This document shows, piece by piece, positions 25,433 through 33,772 of a stretch of 64,000 nucleotides of DNA. The notes beneath the pieces were generated by a model. That model saw only the letters and a program-made list of their open reading frames with translations, had not been told where the DNA came from and made no database searches. The DNA comes from JAEZAA01 sp964514485 (GTDB lineage: Bacteria; Pseudomonadota; Gammaproteobacteria; Pseudomonadales; Oleiphilaceae). The position numbers and the translations under genes are program-made. Positions within the stretch are counted from its first letter, which is position 1; every line of letters begins with the position of its first letter. The DNA is taken from assembly GCA_964514485.1 (NCBI GenBank), contig CAZEWG010000012.1, forward strand, positions 12,475 through 76,474, written 5' to 3'.

Positions 25433-25702
25433 GCAAGGCTCCTGCTGAATGGGTAGCATTTTGGCCCATCAATACACTAACCATAGTCTGAATTTTGACG
25501 AAAGGAATTTGCCGCTTCGACCTCGGTAAATTTGCGAGATTTTTCGTTTGGGTTCTGGCACCATATGCTGCCTCGAAATGACAGTCCGCCATCCCGCTTG
25601 AGCCGACTCTAAAAACCAAGCAATCGGAAGCATATCCTTCAAGAATGCAGTCAACGGATTGAGTACAACACGCAAATTAAGGATCGTAAGGAAATCACCG
25701 CA

Positions 25703-26548
25703 ATGATCAACAAGTGTCTTTTTCCTGTGGCCGGTTACGGCACCCGTTTTCTCCCGGCCACCAAGGCCATGCCCAAGGAAATGCTGCCCATCGTCAACAA
25801 GCCGCTGGTTCAGTATGGCGTTGAAGAGGCAGTCGAAGCCGGCATTCACAACTTTGGCTTCGTGACCGGTCGCGGCAAACGCGCCATCGAAGACCACTTC
25901 GACATTTCCTACGAACTCGAGCACCAGATTCGGGGAACGGGCAAGGAAGAGTTGCTGTCACCGATCAGTGCCCTGATCGACAACAACGAGTTCTCCTACA
26001 CCCGTCAGATTCACATGGCCGGGCTCGGAGATGCGATCCGCTCCGGTCAAAACCTGATCGGTGACGAGCCCTTTGCCGTGGTCCTGGCCGATGATTTGTG
26101 TGTCGCCGAGCCCGGTGATGAAGGGGTGTTGGCGCAAATGGTCCGCCTGTACAACCAGTTCCGTTGTAGCATTGTGGCGATTCAGGAAGTGCCGCCGGAG
26201 GAGACCGACAAGTACGGGATCATTGCCGGAGAGTGCATGAAGGAAGGCCTGTACCGGGTGACCAACATGGTGGAAAAGCCCAAGCCCGAGGAAGCTCCCA
26301 GCAACCTGGCCATTATTGGTCGCTATATCCTCACACCAGACATCTTCGAGATTATCCGCAATACCAAGCCGGGCAAAAACGGCGAGGTGCAGATCACCGA
26401 TGCATTACTGGAGCAAGCCCGCAACGGTGTGGTACTGGCTTATAAATTCCGTGGCCGGCGCTTTGACTGTGGCAGCATCGACGGTTTTGTGGAAGCCACT
26501 AACTACGTCTATGAGAACATCTACAAAAAGTCGAAAAACGGCGGTTGA
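25703..26548 (+). CDS. galU: UTP-glucose-1-phosphate uridylyltransferase
   Basis: Makes UDP-glucose from UTP and glucose-1-phosphate for polysaccharide and lipid glycosylation. The 281 residues match GalU over their length: GYGTRFLPATKAMPKEMLPIVNKP nucleotide-binding loop, RGKRAIEDHFDISYELE, FAVVLADDLC metal site, VEKPKPEEAPSNLAIIGRYILTP and the FDCGSIDGFVEATNYV end. RBS AAGGAA lies upstream. It is divergent from zwf, and a strong terminator follows. Confidence 0.96.
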   Translation: MINKCLFPVAGYGTRFLPATKAMPKEMLPIVNKPLVQYGVEEAVEAGIHNFGFVTGRGKRAIEDHFDISYELEHQIRGTGKEELLSPISALIDNNEFSYTRQIHMAGLGDAIRSGQNLIGDEPFAVVLADDLCVAEPGDEGVLAQMVRLYNQFRCSIVAIQEVPPEETDKYGIIAGECMKEGLYRVTNMVEKPKPEEAPSNLAIIGRYILTPDIFEIIRNTKPGKNGEVQITDALLEQARNGVVLAYKFRGRRFDCGSIDGFVEATNYVYENIYKKSKNGG

Positions 26549-26555
26549 TGTTCCC

Positions 26556-26581
26556 AAGGCTCCTCGTTGATGAGGAGCCTT
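26556..26581 (+). terminator. Terminator of galU
   Basis: Perfect 10-bp stem AAGGCTCCTC / GAGGAGCCTT with a 6-base loop, 7 bases after the galU stop and followed by TTCATT. It may serve the convergent XRE gene as well. Confidence 0.85.
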
Positions 26582-26592
26582 TCATTCCCTGC

Positions 26593-27015
26593 CTATCGAG
26601 CCCTCATCAGCCCCATCACCAATTGCTTCTGTTCAGCGCTCGCCTGGCGAAACCGCTTGAGCAACTCCCTTTCTTCCTCACTGGGCAACAGGTTTTCAAG
26701 TGCATCCTGCAACTCATCCAGCGAGCGCCCCAGATCGGGCTCTTCGGATAACCCCAAACCGGGAAGCTCAAACTGTTTTAAATGGCTGGGTGAGAAGTCC
26801 ATATCAATCAGCTTTTCCAGCCGAAGGCCCGCCCTCACACAGAGATCAATGAGGTTATCGGCACTGGGGTAAGTGCGCTGAGACTCATAAGGGGACTCCC
26901 AGGACAGGACAACCCCCACATCCACTCCGCAGATAACGGCCACATCTTCCGGCGTCAGTTTGTGTCGCCGCCGCTGCTCCGCCAACCGATGATTGAACGT
27001 TTTTAAATACTTCAT
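26593..27015 (-). CDS. XRE-type helix-turn-helix protein
   Basis: Putative DNA-binding regulator of 140 residues. The first 60 residues form an XRE-like domain (FNHRLAEQRRRHKLTPEDVAVICGVDVGVVLSWES), where the family's Q-x-x-A recognition pattern is loosely kept. A linker and an acidic helical C-terminus (LQDALENLLPSEEERELLKRFRQASAEQKQLVMGLMRA) follow, a type of end that can dimerise. Start uncertain: an in-frame GTG at 27057 adds 14 residues. Targets unknown; galU (convergent) and the divergent peptide/GH15 genes are the nearest. Confidence 0.75.
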   Translation of the reverse strand: MKYLKTFNHRLAEQRRRHKLTPEDVAVICGVDVGVVLSWESPYESQRTYPSADNLIDLCVRAGLRLEKLIDMDFSPSHLKQFELPGLGLSEEPDLGRSLDELQDALENLLPSEEERELLKRFRQASAEQKQLVMGLMRAR

Positions 27016-27273
27016 CTGTCTACCATGTGCTTCCTGCTCTCCCTTCAAGCCTAGCACAGGGTTTCCGGGGCGACCGGCGAGTGCTTGCCGAAAAGTCCAA
27101 GGCCCAACCTGCCCAGAGGGTGGCCTGTTGATCTTGATAAGCCGATCAACCTAACCCGGGCAGTTTGTGCAAACCTCTCGCCAACGCCAACATTTAGTAA
27201 AACAGCTTCGCCGCGGTCGCCCGGGGTCAGTAGCAGTCCCGGCGAGCCGGCGTTCCGACATAGGAGAACCCTT

Positions 27274-27444
27274 ATGCGCCTTCGTCATAACCGCGGTATG
27301 CCCTCTCGCAGCCGCCTCGCGGCTTTGTCCTGGCTGTTACTGTTTCTGGCCCTGGTTTGTCTGAGTTCAACCGCAATCGCCGTGCCCTCTGATTCGACAG
27401 CAGGATTACCGACGCCCATGACGCTTGCCGACACCCATCCCTGA
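27274..27444 (+). CDS. Small secreted peptide (hypothetical)
   Basis: 56-codon ORF with a strong ribosome site (TAGGAG, 27261-27266) at ideal spacing. The product has a basic start (MRLRHNRGMPSRSR), a hydrophobic core (LAALSWLLLFLALVCLSS) and a likely signal-peptidase site after TAIA, leaving a mature peptide of only about 20 residues. It lies 43 bases before the GH15 gene and is probably co-transcribed. It could be a short exported peptide, a small membrane protein or a leader peptide. No family recognised. Confidence 0.5.
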   Translation: MRLRHNRGMPSRSRLAALSWLLLFLALVCLSSTAIAVPSDSTAGLPTPMTLADTHP

Positions 27445-27487
27445 GCACGGGTCCCTTCTCTGGGAAAACAGCAACAGGAGCTGCAGG

Positions 27488-29341
27488 ATGAGCTACTCCG
27501 AGCGATACCCGCCCATCGGCGATTATGGGTTAATCAGTGATTGCCATTGTACCGCGCTGGTTTCCAAAGCCGGCTCCATCGACTGGTGTTGCATGCCCCG
27601 GATGGATTCCGACCCCTGCTTCGGCCGCTTACTGGACTGGCAGCGGGGTGGTTTCTGTAGCATCCATCCCGTCAGTAACTCATTTGAAACTCATCGACAC
27701 TACGACGATGACAGCTTGATTCTGGTCACCCATTTCAGAACCAGTCAGGGCGAAGTCACCATCCGTGATTTCTTCGCCATCTCGGAAGAGCAGAATGCGC
27801 CAAGCCTTTTTCAACTGGTGCGGATCATTGACGGCGTCAAAGGCGAAATGGAGCTGGAGGTGCAGATTTCCCCTCGCTTCGACTTTGGGGAAATAGCTCC
27901 GTATATCCGGCGCCACCAACATGGCACCTACACCGCCTGGGCCAGTAACGCCGGTCTGGTGATCCATTTCAGGGAGGCGCTGGAGCTCAAGGACCATCGG
28001 GATTTACAGGGCGTCCTTCGGGTCCAGGCTGGTAAGCGCCATTATCTTTCTCTCCACTTCGACTCACCGGAACGGTTAAATGAAGCCATCTCAAAACATC
28101 TGAACTCTCAGAACGACCTGGACCGCCAACTCAGGCAAACCCGGCATTGGTGGAAAAACTGGGTGAGTCAAATTCGTCCCGAGTGCCGTTCGGACCCGCA
28201 AACCCTGCGCTCGGTACTGACCTTGAAAGGCCTGATCTTCGAGCGTACCGGAGCCATGATCGCGGCGCCGACCACTTCCCTGCCCGAGTGGATCGGCACT
28301 GAACGAAACTGGGACTACCGCTTCAGTTGGATCCGAGACTCGGTGTTTGCGGTCGGCGCTTTGCACCATCTGGGCTTTGAACGGGAAGCACGGCGTTTTG
28401 CCCGGTTTATTGAGCTAAGCTCCGCCGGCAGCCCCGACGAGCTGCAGGTGATGTTCGGCATTGATGGCAAACGCCGCCTACCGGAAATCAACTTTGACTG
28501 GCTTCAAGGATACCGTGGCTCGCAACCGGTGCGGATCGGCAACAAAGCCACCGAGCAGCTACAGCTGGACATCTATCCCGAACTCATGGAGCTGACCTGG
28601 ATTCGCCATACCCAAGGCGAAACCATCGAGCCCTATTACTGGGAGCTTCTGGTGGAGCTGCTGAATTACATGTGCACGCGCTACCGCGAGCCCGATCATG
28701 GACTTTGGGAAGTGCGCGACGGCCCTCGTCATTTCGTCTACTCCAAGGCGATGTGCTGGGCCGCTCTCAATCGGGGTATCACCATGGCCACCGAACTGGA
28801 CTATGAGGCTCCGGTCAGCTCCTGGCAGCAGGAGGAAAAATCCCTGAGAGCCGAGATAGAAAGCCAGGGCTATGACCGCAAGCGGGGGATCTATCTCCAA
28901 AGCTATGGGGAGCACTATCTGGATTCGGCACTGCTACTGTTACCACGCTTTGGCTACATCCGTTACGACGACCCTAAAATGGTCCGCACGGTTGCCGCCA
29001 TCGAGGAAGAGCTGCAAGAGCAGGGCCTTCTACTCCGCTACAACTCCCCCGACGGCGTCGAGGGCGAGGAAGGTTTCTTCCTGCCCTGCACCTTCTGGCT
29101 GGTGGAGTGTTTGGCAGAGCAAGGCCAACTGGACCAGGCTCTCTCTTACTATCAGCGGGCACTCAACTGCGCCAACGACCTGGGACTGTTCTCAGAAGAG
29201 TACGACCTCAAAACCAGTACCATGCTCGGCAATTTCCCCCAAGCCCTGACCCAGGTTTCCCAGATTACAGCCAAAGTCGCCCTGGATCAGTGCCGGCAGC
29301 GACAGGCAGATTCAGTGGAGTCCGCGGTGAAAGAAGCCTGA
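27488..29341 (+). CDS. Glycoside hydrolase family 15 protein
   Basis: Cytosolic glucosidase or trehalase-like protein of 617 residues. The N-terminal domain opens with the family's standard YPPIGDYGLISDCHCTALVSKAGSIDWCCMPR, and the (alpha/alpha)6 catalytic domain follows with RNWDYRFSWIRDSVFAVGAL, EPYYWELLVELLNYM and GEEGFFLPCTFWLVECLAEQGQLDQA, which carries the conserved late catalytic Glu. Bacterial members act on trehalose, glucose oligosaccharides or dextrins; the substrate is open. Start: ATG at 27488 with RBS AGGAG 27476-27480; upstream frame to 27425 has no support. Its last 30 bases overlap the convergent SDR gene. Confidence 0.9.
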   Translation: MSYSERYPPIGDYGLISDCHCTALVSKAGSIDWCCMPRMDSDPCFGRLLDWQRGGFCSIHPVSNSFETHRHYDDDSLILVTHFRTSQGEVTIRDFFAISEEQNAPSLFQLVRIIDGVKGEMELEVQISPRFDFGEIAPYIRRHQHGTYTAWASNAGLVIHFREALELKDHRDLQGVLRVQAGKRHYLSLHFDSPERLNEAISKHLNSQNDLDRQLRQTRHWWKNWVSQIRPECRSDPQTLRSVLTLKGLIFERTGAMIAAPTTSLPEWIGTERNWDYRFSWIRDSVFAVGALHHLGFEREARRFARFIELSSAGSPDELQVMFGIDGKRRLPEINFDWLQGYRGSQPVRIGNKATEQLQLDIYPELMELTWIRHTQGETIEPYYWELLVELLNYMCTRYREPDHGLWEVRDGPRHFVYSKAMCWAALNRGITMATELDYEAPVSSWQQEEKSLRAEIESQGYDRKRGIYLQSYGEHYLDSALLLLPRFGYIRYDDPKMVRTVAAIEEELQEQGLLLRYNSPDGVEGEEGFFLPCTFWLVECLAEQGQLDQALSYYQRALNCANDLGLFSEEYDLKTSTMLGNFPQALTQVSQITAKVALDQCRQRQADSVESAVKEA

Positions 29342-30460
29342 GGCTGGCCTTGGCTCGGCATCGGCTGGTGGAGTGCTAGTTCCCAAGGAGTCACGCTCCT
29401 GTTGTAGGTTCAAGTGGGCGCTCGATGGAGACTGCATTGCCTGACGACGCCGATACCATCCATAAGCCATGCCACCGAGAACCGCTGCCGAAGCCGCCAG
29501 CCAACTCCGGTTCAAGTTCAGCCAGAGCTGCGGGCTAAACGTTTTGGCACGGTCGTCAAATCGTCCGTGGGCTGTGAAATCTCCCGCCAGGGGCTCATAA
29601 AGATTGTCGGAGCGCCCTGCTTTCCGGGGCTGATCCGTTTGCTGTCCCTCATAAGCCTGGCGTGCCATGAGCCGATCCAGCCAGGGGGCCAGGACCCGGT
29701 TGCCCATAATCGCCTTGACCGCCGGGAACCCAACCCACAACTCCCGCCGGGGATGGCGTGACATCGCGACAATCGCCGATGCCGCCAGTTCCGGCTGAAA
29801 GATGGGCGGCAGGGGCTGCGCCTGTCGCGCCATCTGACTTCGGCTCCAGTCGAATTGAGGTGTATTGAAGGCCGAAAGCTGCACCATGGTCAGCCGCACC
29901 CGGCTTCCGTCATGGATCAATTCGGAACGGAGGGAATCGGTAAAGCCCCGAATAGCGGCCTTGGCACCACAGTAGGCGGATTGCAGTGGAATCGACCGGT
30001 AGGCAAGTGCCGAGCCTACCTGGATGATGACCCCATGGTCCTGCGCCTTCATCCGCTTTAAGGCCGCCTGCGTACCCCAGACATAGCCCAGATAGGTCAC
30101 CTCGGTCACCCGCTGATAATCTTCCGGGGCGATCTCTGTGAAGGGGCTGAATACGGTTGCCATGGCATTATTAATCCAGACATCAATTCGCCCCCACCGC
30201 CTCTCCACCTGTTGCGCCGCGGCCTCCACTTGCTGCCAGCTGGCCACATCCGTTGGAAGAACCAGCGCTTCACCACCCAAATGCTGAATTTCCCGAGCGG
30301 CGGCGCGCAGGCGCTCTTGTCCCCGTGCCAGTAAGGCAACCCGTGCACCTTGCCCGGCAAACGCCCGTGCCACTGCCCGACCAACCCCGGCCGAAGCGCC
30401 GGTGATCACAACAACCTGCCGCTGCGGGTCCTTTTCCTGACTCCCGTATAACCGTTCCAT
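29312..30460 (-). CDS. SDR oxidoreductase with C-terminal membrane segment
   Basis: Classical short-chain dehydrogenase of 382 residues. NAD(P) motif TGASAGVG (20-27), NNAM (97-100), and catalytic Ser150, Tyr163 and Lys167 (SAYCGAKAAIRGFTDSLRSEL). The SDR core ends near residue 260; an extension of about 120 residues ends in a hydrophobic segment (SWLAASAAVLGGMAYGWY) and a basic anchor (RRRQ), suggesting tail attachment to the inner membrane. The frame is open to 30871, but the upstream part opposes the nuclease gene and does not resemble an SDR; the ATG at 30460 has AAGGAG upstream. It overlaps the GH15 3' end by 30 bases. Confidence 0.85.
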   Translation of the reverse strand: MERLYGSQEKDPQRQVVVITGASAGVGRAVARAFAGQGARVALLARGQERLRAAAREIQHLGGEALVLPTDVASWQQVEAAAQQVERRWGRIDVWINNAMATVFSPFTEIAPEDYQRVTEVTYLGYVWGTQAALKRMKAQDHGVIIQVGSALAYRSIPLQSAYCGAKAAIRGFTDSLRSELIHDGSRVRLTMVQLSAFNTPQFDWSRSQMARQAQPLPPIFQPELAASAIVAMSRHPRRELWVGFPAVKAIMGNRVLAPWLDRLMARQAYEGQQTDQPRKAGRSDNLYEPLAGDFTAHGRFDDRAKTFSPQLWLNLNRSWLAASAAVLGGMAYGWYRRRQAMQSPSSAHLNLQQERDSLGTSTPPADAEPRPASGFFHRGLH

Positions 30461-30575
30461 AGCTCCGGATACTCCTTCAGCAACAGCCCACCTGATGGAC
30501 CTCACGCTATTTTGAGTACCCATTGTAATGAAAAAGTTCAGATGCCTTGGATCAGGCCTAATCGACTCCTGAGGG

Positions 30576-31046
30576 CTAATCACACCAGGAGCTTTTCCGG
30601 CCCCCGTCGTAGAGTCGGGCAAAATCCCGCTGAACCAATTGCTGAGCCAGATCCCGACCGTCCACGTAAACATCCGCCAGAATACGGAAATATTTGTCCC
30701 GTCCCAGGTTGCGCAGCTCAATGCGCTGGGCGGCGCGCAACTGTGCCACGGTGAACTCCTTGGCCAGACGGGCCCTGACGATTTCCGCACGGCACTTGCC
30801 GCGGATCTCCGGGGCATCAATCCCCTTGACCCGGACACTGATCCGCTCGCCAACGATTGACGGCCAGCCATGAATATTCACGGTGAAGGTATCGGCATCA
30901 TAAATGGACGTCACTTCGTCCACGACCACATTCCCATACTCCTTGGGAGCTGTCACGCCAACACTTGGCAGCTGAAGGGCAACAGATAATACAGCGGCAT
31001 ATTTCCACCATGCCGCGCGAGGGGAAGTACAAGTAGACTGCTTCAT
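30576..31046 (-). CDS. Secreted thermonuclease-family (SNase-like) nuclease
   Basis: Exported protein of 156 residues with a staphylococcal-nuclease-like fold. After a signal region (to about residue 32) come the conserved DADTFTVNI strand, RVKGIDAPEIRGKC with the expected catalytic Arg and Asp, and RDKYFRILADVYVDGRDLAQQLVQ. In staphylococcal nuclease the second active-site Arg sits near the RDKYFR position, which is retained. It probably cuts DNA or RNA in the periplasm or outside the cell using calcium. The SDR gene follows on the same strand with a gap of 115 bases. Confidence 0.82.
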   Translation of the reverse strand: MKQSTCTSPRAAWWKYAAVLSVALQLPSVGVTAPKEYGNVVVDEVTSIYDADTFTVNIHGWPSIVGERISVRVKGIDAPEIRGKCRAEIVRARLAKEFTVAQLRAAQRIELRNLGRDKYFRILADVYVDGRDLAQQLVQRDFARLYDGGRKSSWCD

Positions 31047-31265
31047 AACTACTCATCACTGAAGGGAATGGGAGTGCCGCCCGGCCGAAACGCCGGGCAA
31101 AGCTCGAGAAGTATAGAGAAAAACACTAAAACTGATGGATGATTAGTTGTACTAACCTAACAAATAGCAGTAAGTTGCCCATCAGGTCAGGGAGCCCCTC
31201 TGGAACAGCCCGCTGTCTTTGCGCCAGGACCCACGACAATAACAACAGGTTTGAAAGGAAGCTCT

Positions 31266-32123
31266 ATGCAAGTTGCCGATCAGGAAGCACCGGTCTTAAA
31301 CAAGCTGACGGAGTTGGAGCAGAAAATCGGAGAGCTGGCCGTCCCCTGCACCGAAACAACGATTGTCCGAGCCTTCGGCCCCAAGGGAGAGGTATTCTAC
31401 GCGGTACAAGGCTTCCGTCACGTGATGAAGCCCCTGGATTATTTCGCCATCCGCATGCGCAAGCTGGGCCATATCCGCTATATCGGCAACCGTGAGCGCC
31501 CGATGTACGTGTCCCCGGCCGTTCTGTCACATCCCTATGATCCTGGCGAAAACGCCGTCTACGCCATTATCAATACCGCCAAAAAGGCCATTTCCATCGG
31601 CCCCCGTACCCAAGGTGGATTAACCGACCCGGAAGACCGCAGCATGGGGCTGGGCAGCTATGGCCTCTCTCTGCTGATCCGCTGGCTCAAGTTCAATTAC
31701 CCGGATTACCGCATCAGCAAATCCTCCCTGGCGGCGCTGGAGCACCAGCCACAAGAGCGACAACGTCGCGACAGTTGCCTGACCCAAGTCGGACTAACGG
31801 TGGTCTACACCGGCAAGCATGGTAAAGGCTATTTCTACGCCAACAGCGTTGAAGAGCTGCAAGAACACATCAATACGGAAAAAGTCGAGCCCATTGGTAT
31901 CGACGGGCTATTTTCCAGCTTCTCCATGATGCAGGAGTGGCACAAGGACTTGTCCAATGAGTTCGAAGCCTTGCGCAAGTCTCATCAGAAGACGACCGCC
32001 GAGGCCGAACAATTCCGCCGCAAAGCCCGGGGGGCCCGGGTGATGTTCCTCTTGTTCGGCCTGGTTCTGGGCGTGGGGGCAACATTAGGTTATTTCCTGT
32101 TGTTGCAGGGGCTGCGGGGATAG
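31266..32123 (+). CDS. Unknown tail-anchored protein
   Basis: 285-residue protein that I do not recognise. Residues 1 to about 210 are globular and soluble, with the blocks VFYAVQGFRHVMKPLDYFAIRMRKLGHIRYIGN, SMGLGSYGLSLLIRWLKFNYPDYRISKSSLAAL and RDSCLTQVGLTVVYTGKHGKGYFYANSVEEL; the last two vaguely recall the end of a GNAT fold. A coiled coil (EFEALRKSHQKTTAEAEQFRRKARGAR, about 235-262) leads to a single C-terminal membrane helix (VMFLLFGLVLGVGATLGYFLLL). There is no signal peptide, so the bulk should face the cytoplasm. Start at ATG 31266, RBS AAAGGAAG. It ends at a shared terminator with manC. Confidence 0.7.
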   Translation: MQVADQEAPVLNKLTELEQKIGELAVPCTETTIVRAFGPKGEVFYAVQGFRHVMKPLDYFAIRMRKLGHIRYIGNRERPMYVSPAVLSHPYDPGENAVYAIINTAKKAISIGPRTQGGLTDPEDRSMGLGSYGLSLLIRWLKFNYPDYRISKSSLAALEHQPQERQRRDSCLTQVGLTVVYTGKHGKGYFYANSVEELQEHINTEKVEPIGIDGLFSSFSMMQEWHKDLSNEFEALRKSHQKTTAEAEQFRRKARGARVMFLLFGLVLGVGATLGYFLLLQGLRG

Positions 32124-32136
32124 GCCAAGCCTTGGC

Positions 32137-32160
32137 AGGGGCAGTCGCAACTGCCCCTGA
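32137..32160. terminator. Bidirectional terminator
   Basis: Perfect 10-bp stem CAGGGGCAGT / ACTGCCCCTG with a CGCA loop, between the convergent tail-anchored gene and manC; TGTTTCTT follows on the plus strand. Confidence 0.8.
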
Positions 32161-32166
32161 TGTTTC

Positions 32167-33636
32167 TTATACCGCCACAGAGGCTTCTGGGTCCACAACG
32201 GAGAGGGCTTCGACGGGGGCGGTCGCGACTGTCGGCACCCGACCATAGACATCGTCCAGACGTTCAATGTCGTCTTCACCCAGATAACTGCCCGATTGCA
32301 CCTCGATCATTTCCAGGGGAATCTTGCCGGGATTGGCCAGTCGATGGGGAACACCGATCGGGATGTAGGTCGACTGGTTCTCCGTCAGCAGAAAGGTTTC
32401 ACCATTACAGGTGACTTCCGCAGTCCCCGACACCACGATCCAGTGCTCTGCCCGATGATGGTGTTTTTGCAGGGACAGCCGCGCACCGGGCTTTACCGTC
32501 AGCCGTTTTACCTGAAAACGTTGGCCCTGATCCACGGAATCGTAACAGCCCCAGGGCCGGTACACCTCCCGGTGGTTCTGAGTCTCTTCCCGTCCGCAGC
32601 CATTCAGCTGTCCGACCAGTTTTTTTACATCCTGCACCCGGTCTTTGTGGGCCACCATGACCGCATCTTTAGTATCAACCACCACCACGTCTTCCAAACC
32701 CACCAGGGAAACCAGCTTGGCCTCGGCATGCACATAGCAATTACGGCTGTCCTGGGCCACCACATCCCCTTTCAGGACATTCCCCTGGGCGTCCTTACTC
32801 TGAACCTCCCATAACGAGGACCAGGAGCCCACATCACTCCAGCCCGCGTTTAAAGGCACCACCGAGGCACGATCGGTCTTTTCCATCACGGCATAGTCGA
32901 CCGAGCTGTCGGGGCAGTGGGCAAAACTTTCCGCGTCAATTCGAAGGAACTCCAGATCCCGCCGACTATTTTCCAAAGCCAAGGTACAGGTGTCATAAAT
33001 ATCGGGCTCATGGCGTTTCAGCTCCTCCAGAAAACGGCTGGCCCGAAACAGGAACATGCCACTATTCCAAAAGTAATTCCCCGATTCGAGAAAGCTGCAG
33101 GCCTGTTCAATTCCTGGCTTTTCCACAAACTGTTCCACCGGGAGCAGCCCGCTCACCTGCGACAGCGCCGCCTTGATGTAGCCATAGCCGGTTTCCGGGC
33201 GATGGGGCGGAACGCCAAACAACACCATTTCTCCATGTTCCGCAGCCTTGCGGGCGACCTGCAGCGCTTCCTGAAACTCGTCCTGCCCCAGAATCACATG
33301 ATCCGCCGGCAGCACCAACATCACTTCATCCCGCTCCTGGGCTAACAGATACATGGCCGCAATGGCCACCGCTGGGGCTGTGTTACGGCCAAAAGGTTCC
33401 AGAATGACCATTTCCGCGCTCCGTCCCAGGGCTTGCATCTGCTCTTGGACAATAAAGCGATGCTCCTCATTACAAACCACCAGTGGCTTTTGCATGCCAG
33501 GCAGTTTCAGGCGCAGCAGGGTTTCCTGGAACAGGCTGTGTTGACTGGTTAATGCGAGAAATTGCTTGGGGAAAAGCTGCCGGGACAACGGCCACAGACG
33601 TGAACCGCTTCCGCCCGACAAAACGACGGGAATCAT
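32167..33636 (-). CDS. manC: Mannose-1-phosphate guanylyltransferase / mannose-6-phosphate isomerase
   Basis: Makes GDP-mannose for surface polysaccharide; the AlgA/ManC/CpsB type, 489 residues. The N-terminal nucleotidyltransferase has GGSGSRLWPLSRQLFPKQ (8-25), VLPADHVI and FVEKP; the C-terminal cupin, with the isomerase-like part, has RPWGCYDSVDQGQRFQVKRLTVKPGARLSLQKHHHRAEHWIVVSGTAEVT with the metal-binding histidines. The ATG at 33636 is preferred (GGAG, 9 bases upstream) over the open frame to 33711. No other capsule genes adjoin it; galU is 6 kb away. Confidence 0.93.
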   Translation of the reverse strand: MIPVVLSGGSGSRLWPLSRQLFPKQFLALTSQHSLFQETLLRLKLPGMQKPLVVCNEEHRFIVQEQMQALGRSAEMVILEPFGRNTAPAVAIAAMYLLAQERDEVMLVLPADHVILGQDEFQEALQVARKAAEHGEMVLFGVPPHRPETGYGYIKAALSQVSGLLPVEQFVEKPGIEQACSFLESGNYFWNSGMFLFRASRFLEELKRHEPDIYDTCTLALENSRRDLEFLRIDAESFAHCPDSSVDYAVMEKTDRASVVPLNAGWSDVGSWSSLWEVQSKDAQGNVLKGDVVAQDSRNCYVHAEAKLVSLVGLEDVVVVDTKDAVMVAHKDRVQDVKKLVGQLNGCGREETQNHREVYRPWGCYDSVDQGQRFQVKRLTVKPGARLSLQKHHHRAEHWIVVSGTAEVTCNGETFLLTENQSTYIPIGVPHRLANPGKIPLEMIEVQSGSYLGEDDIERLDDVYGRVPTVATAPVEALSVVDPEASVAV

Positions 33637-33676
33637 GGGGCATCTCCTTATCCGATTTGGTTTCAACCCTGAAACA

Positions 33677-33697
33677 GCACCGGCTCCATGCCGGTGC
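33677..33697 (-). terminator. Hairpin after sbcC
   Basis: Perfect 8-bp stem GCACCGGC / GCCGGTGC with a 5-base loop, between the 3' end of sbcC and the manC start, both on the minus strand. Possibly the terminator of sbcDC; the U-run is poor. Confidence 0.5.
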
Positions 33698-33772
33698 CTG
33701 AACGATTCCACTACTTCTCACTGCATCGGGACCACAGTGAAAACGTTACAAGCCAGCGCCTTTCCCTCTAGT

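Noticed and set aside
30461..30871. N-terminal extension of the SDR gene
   Set aside because: The extra residues oppose the nuclease gene and do not resemble an SDR start; the ATG at 30460 has a suitable RBS.
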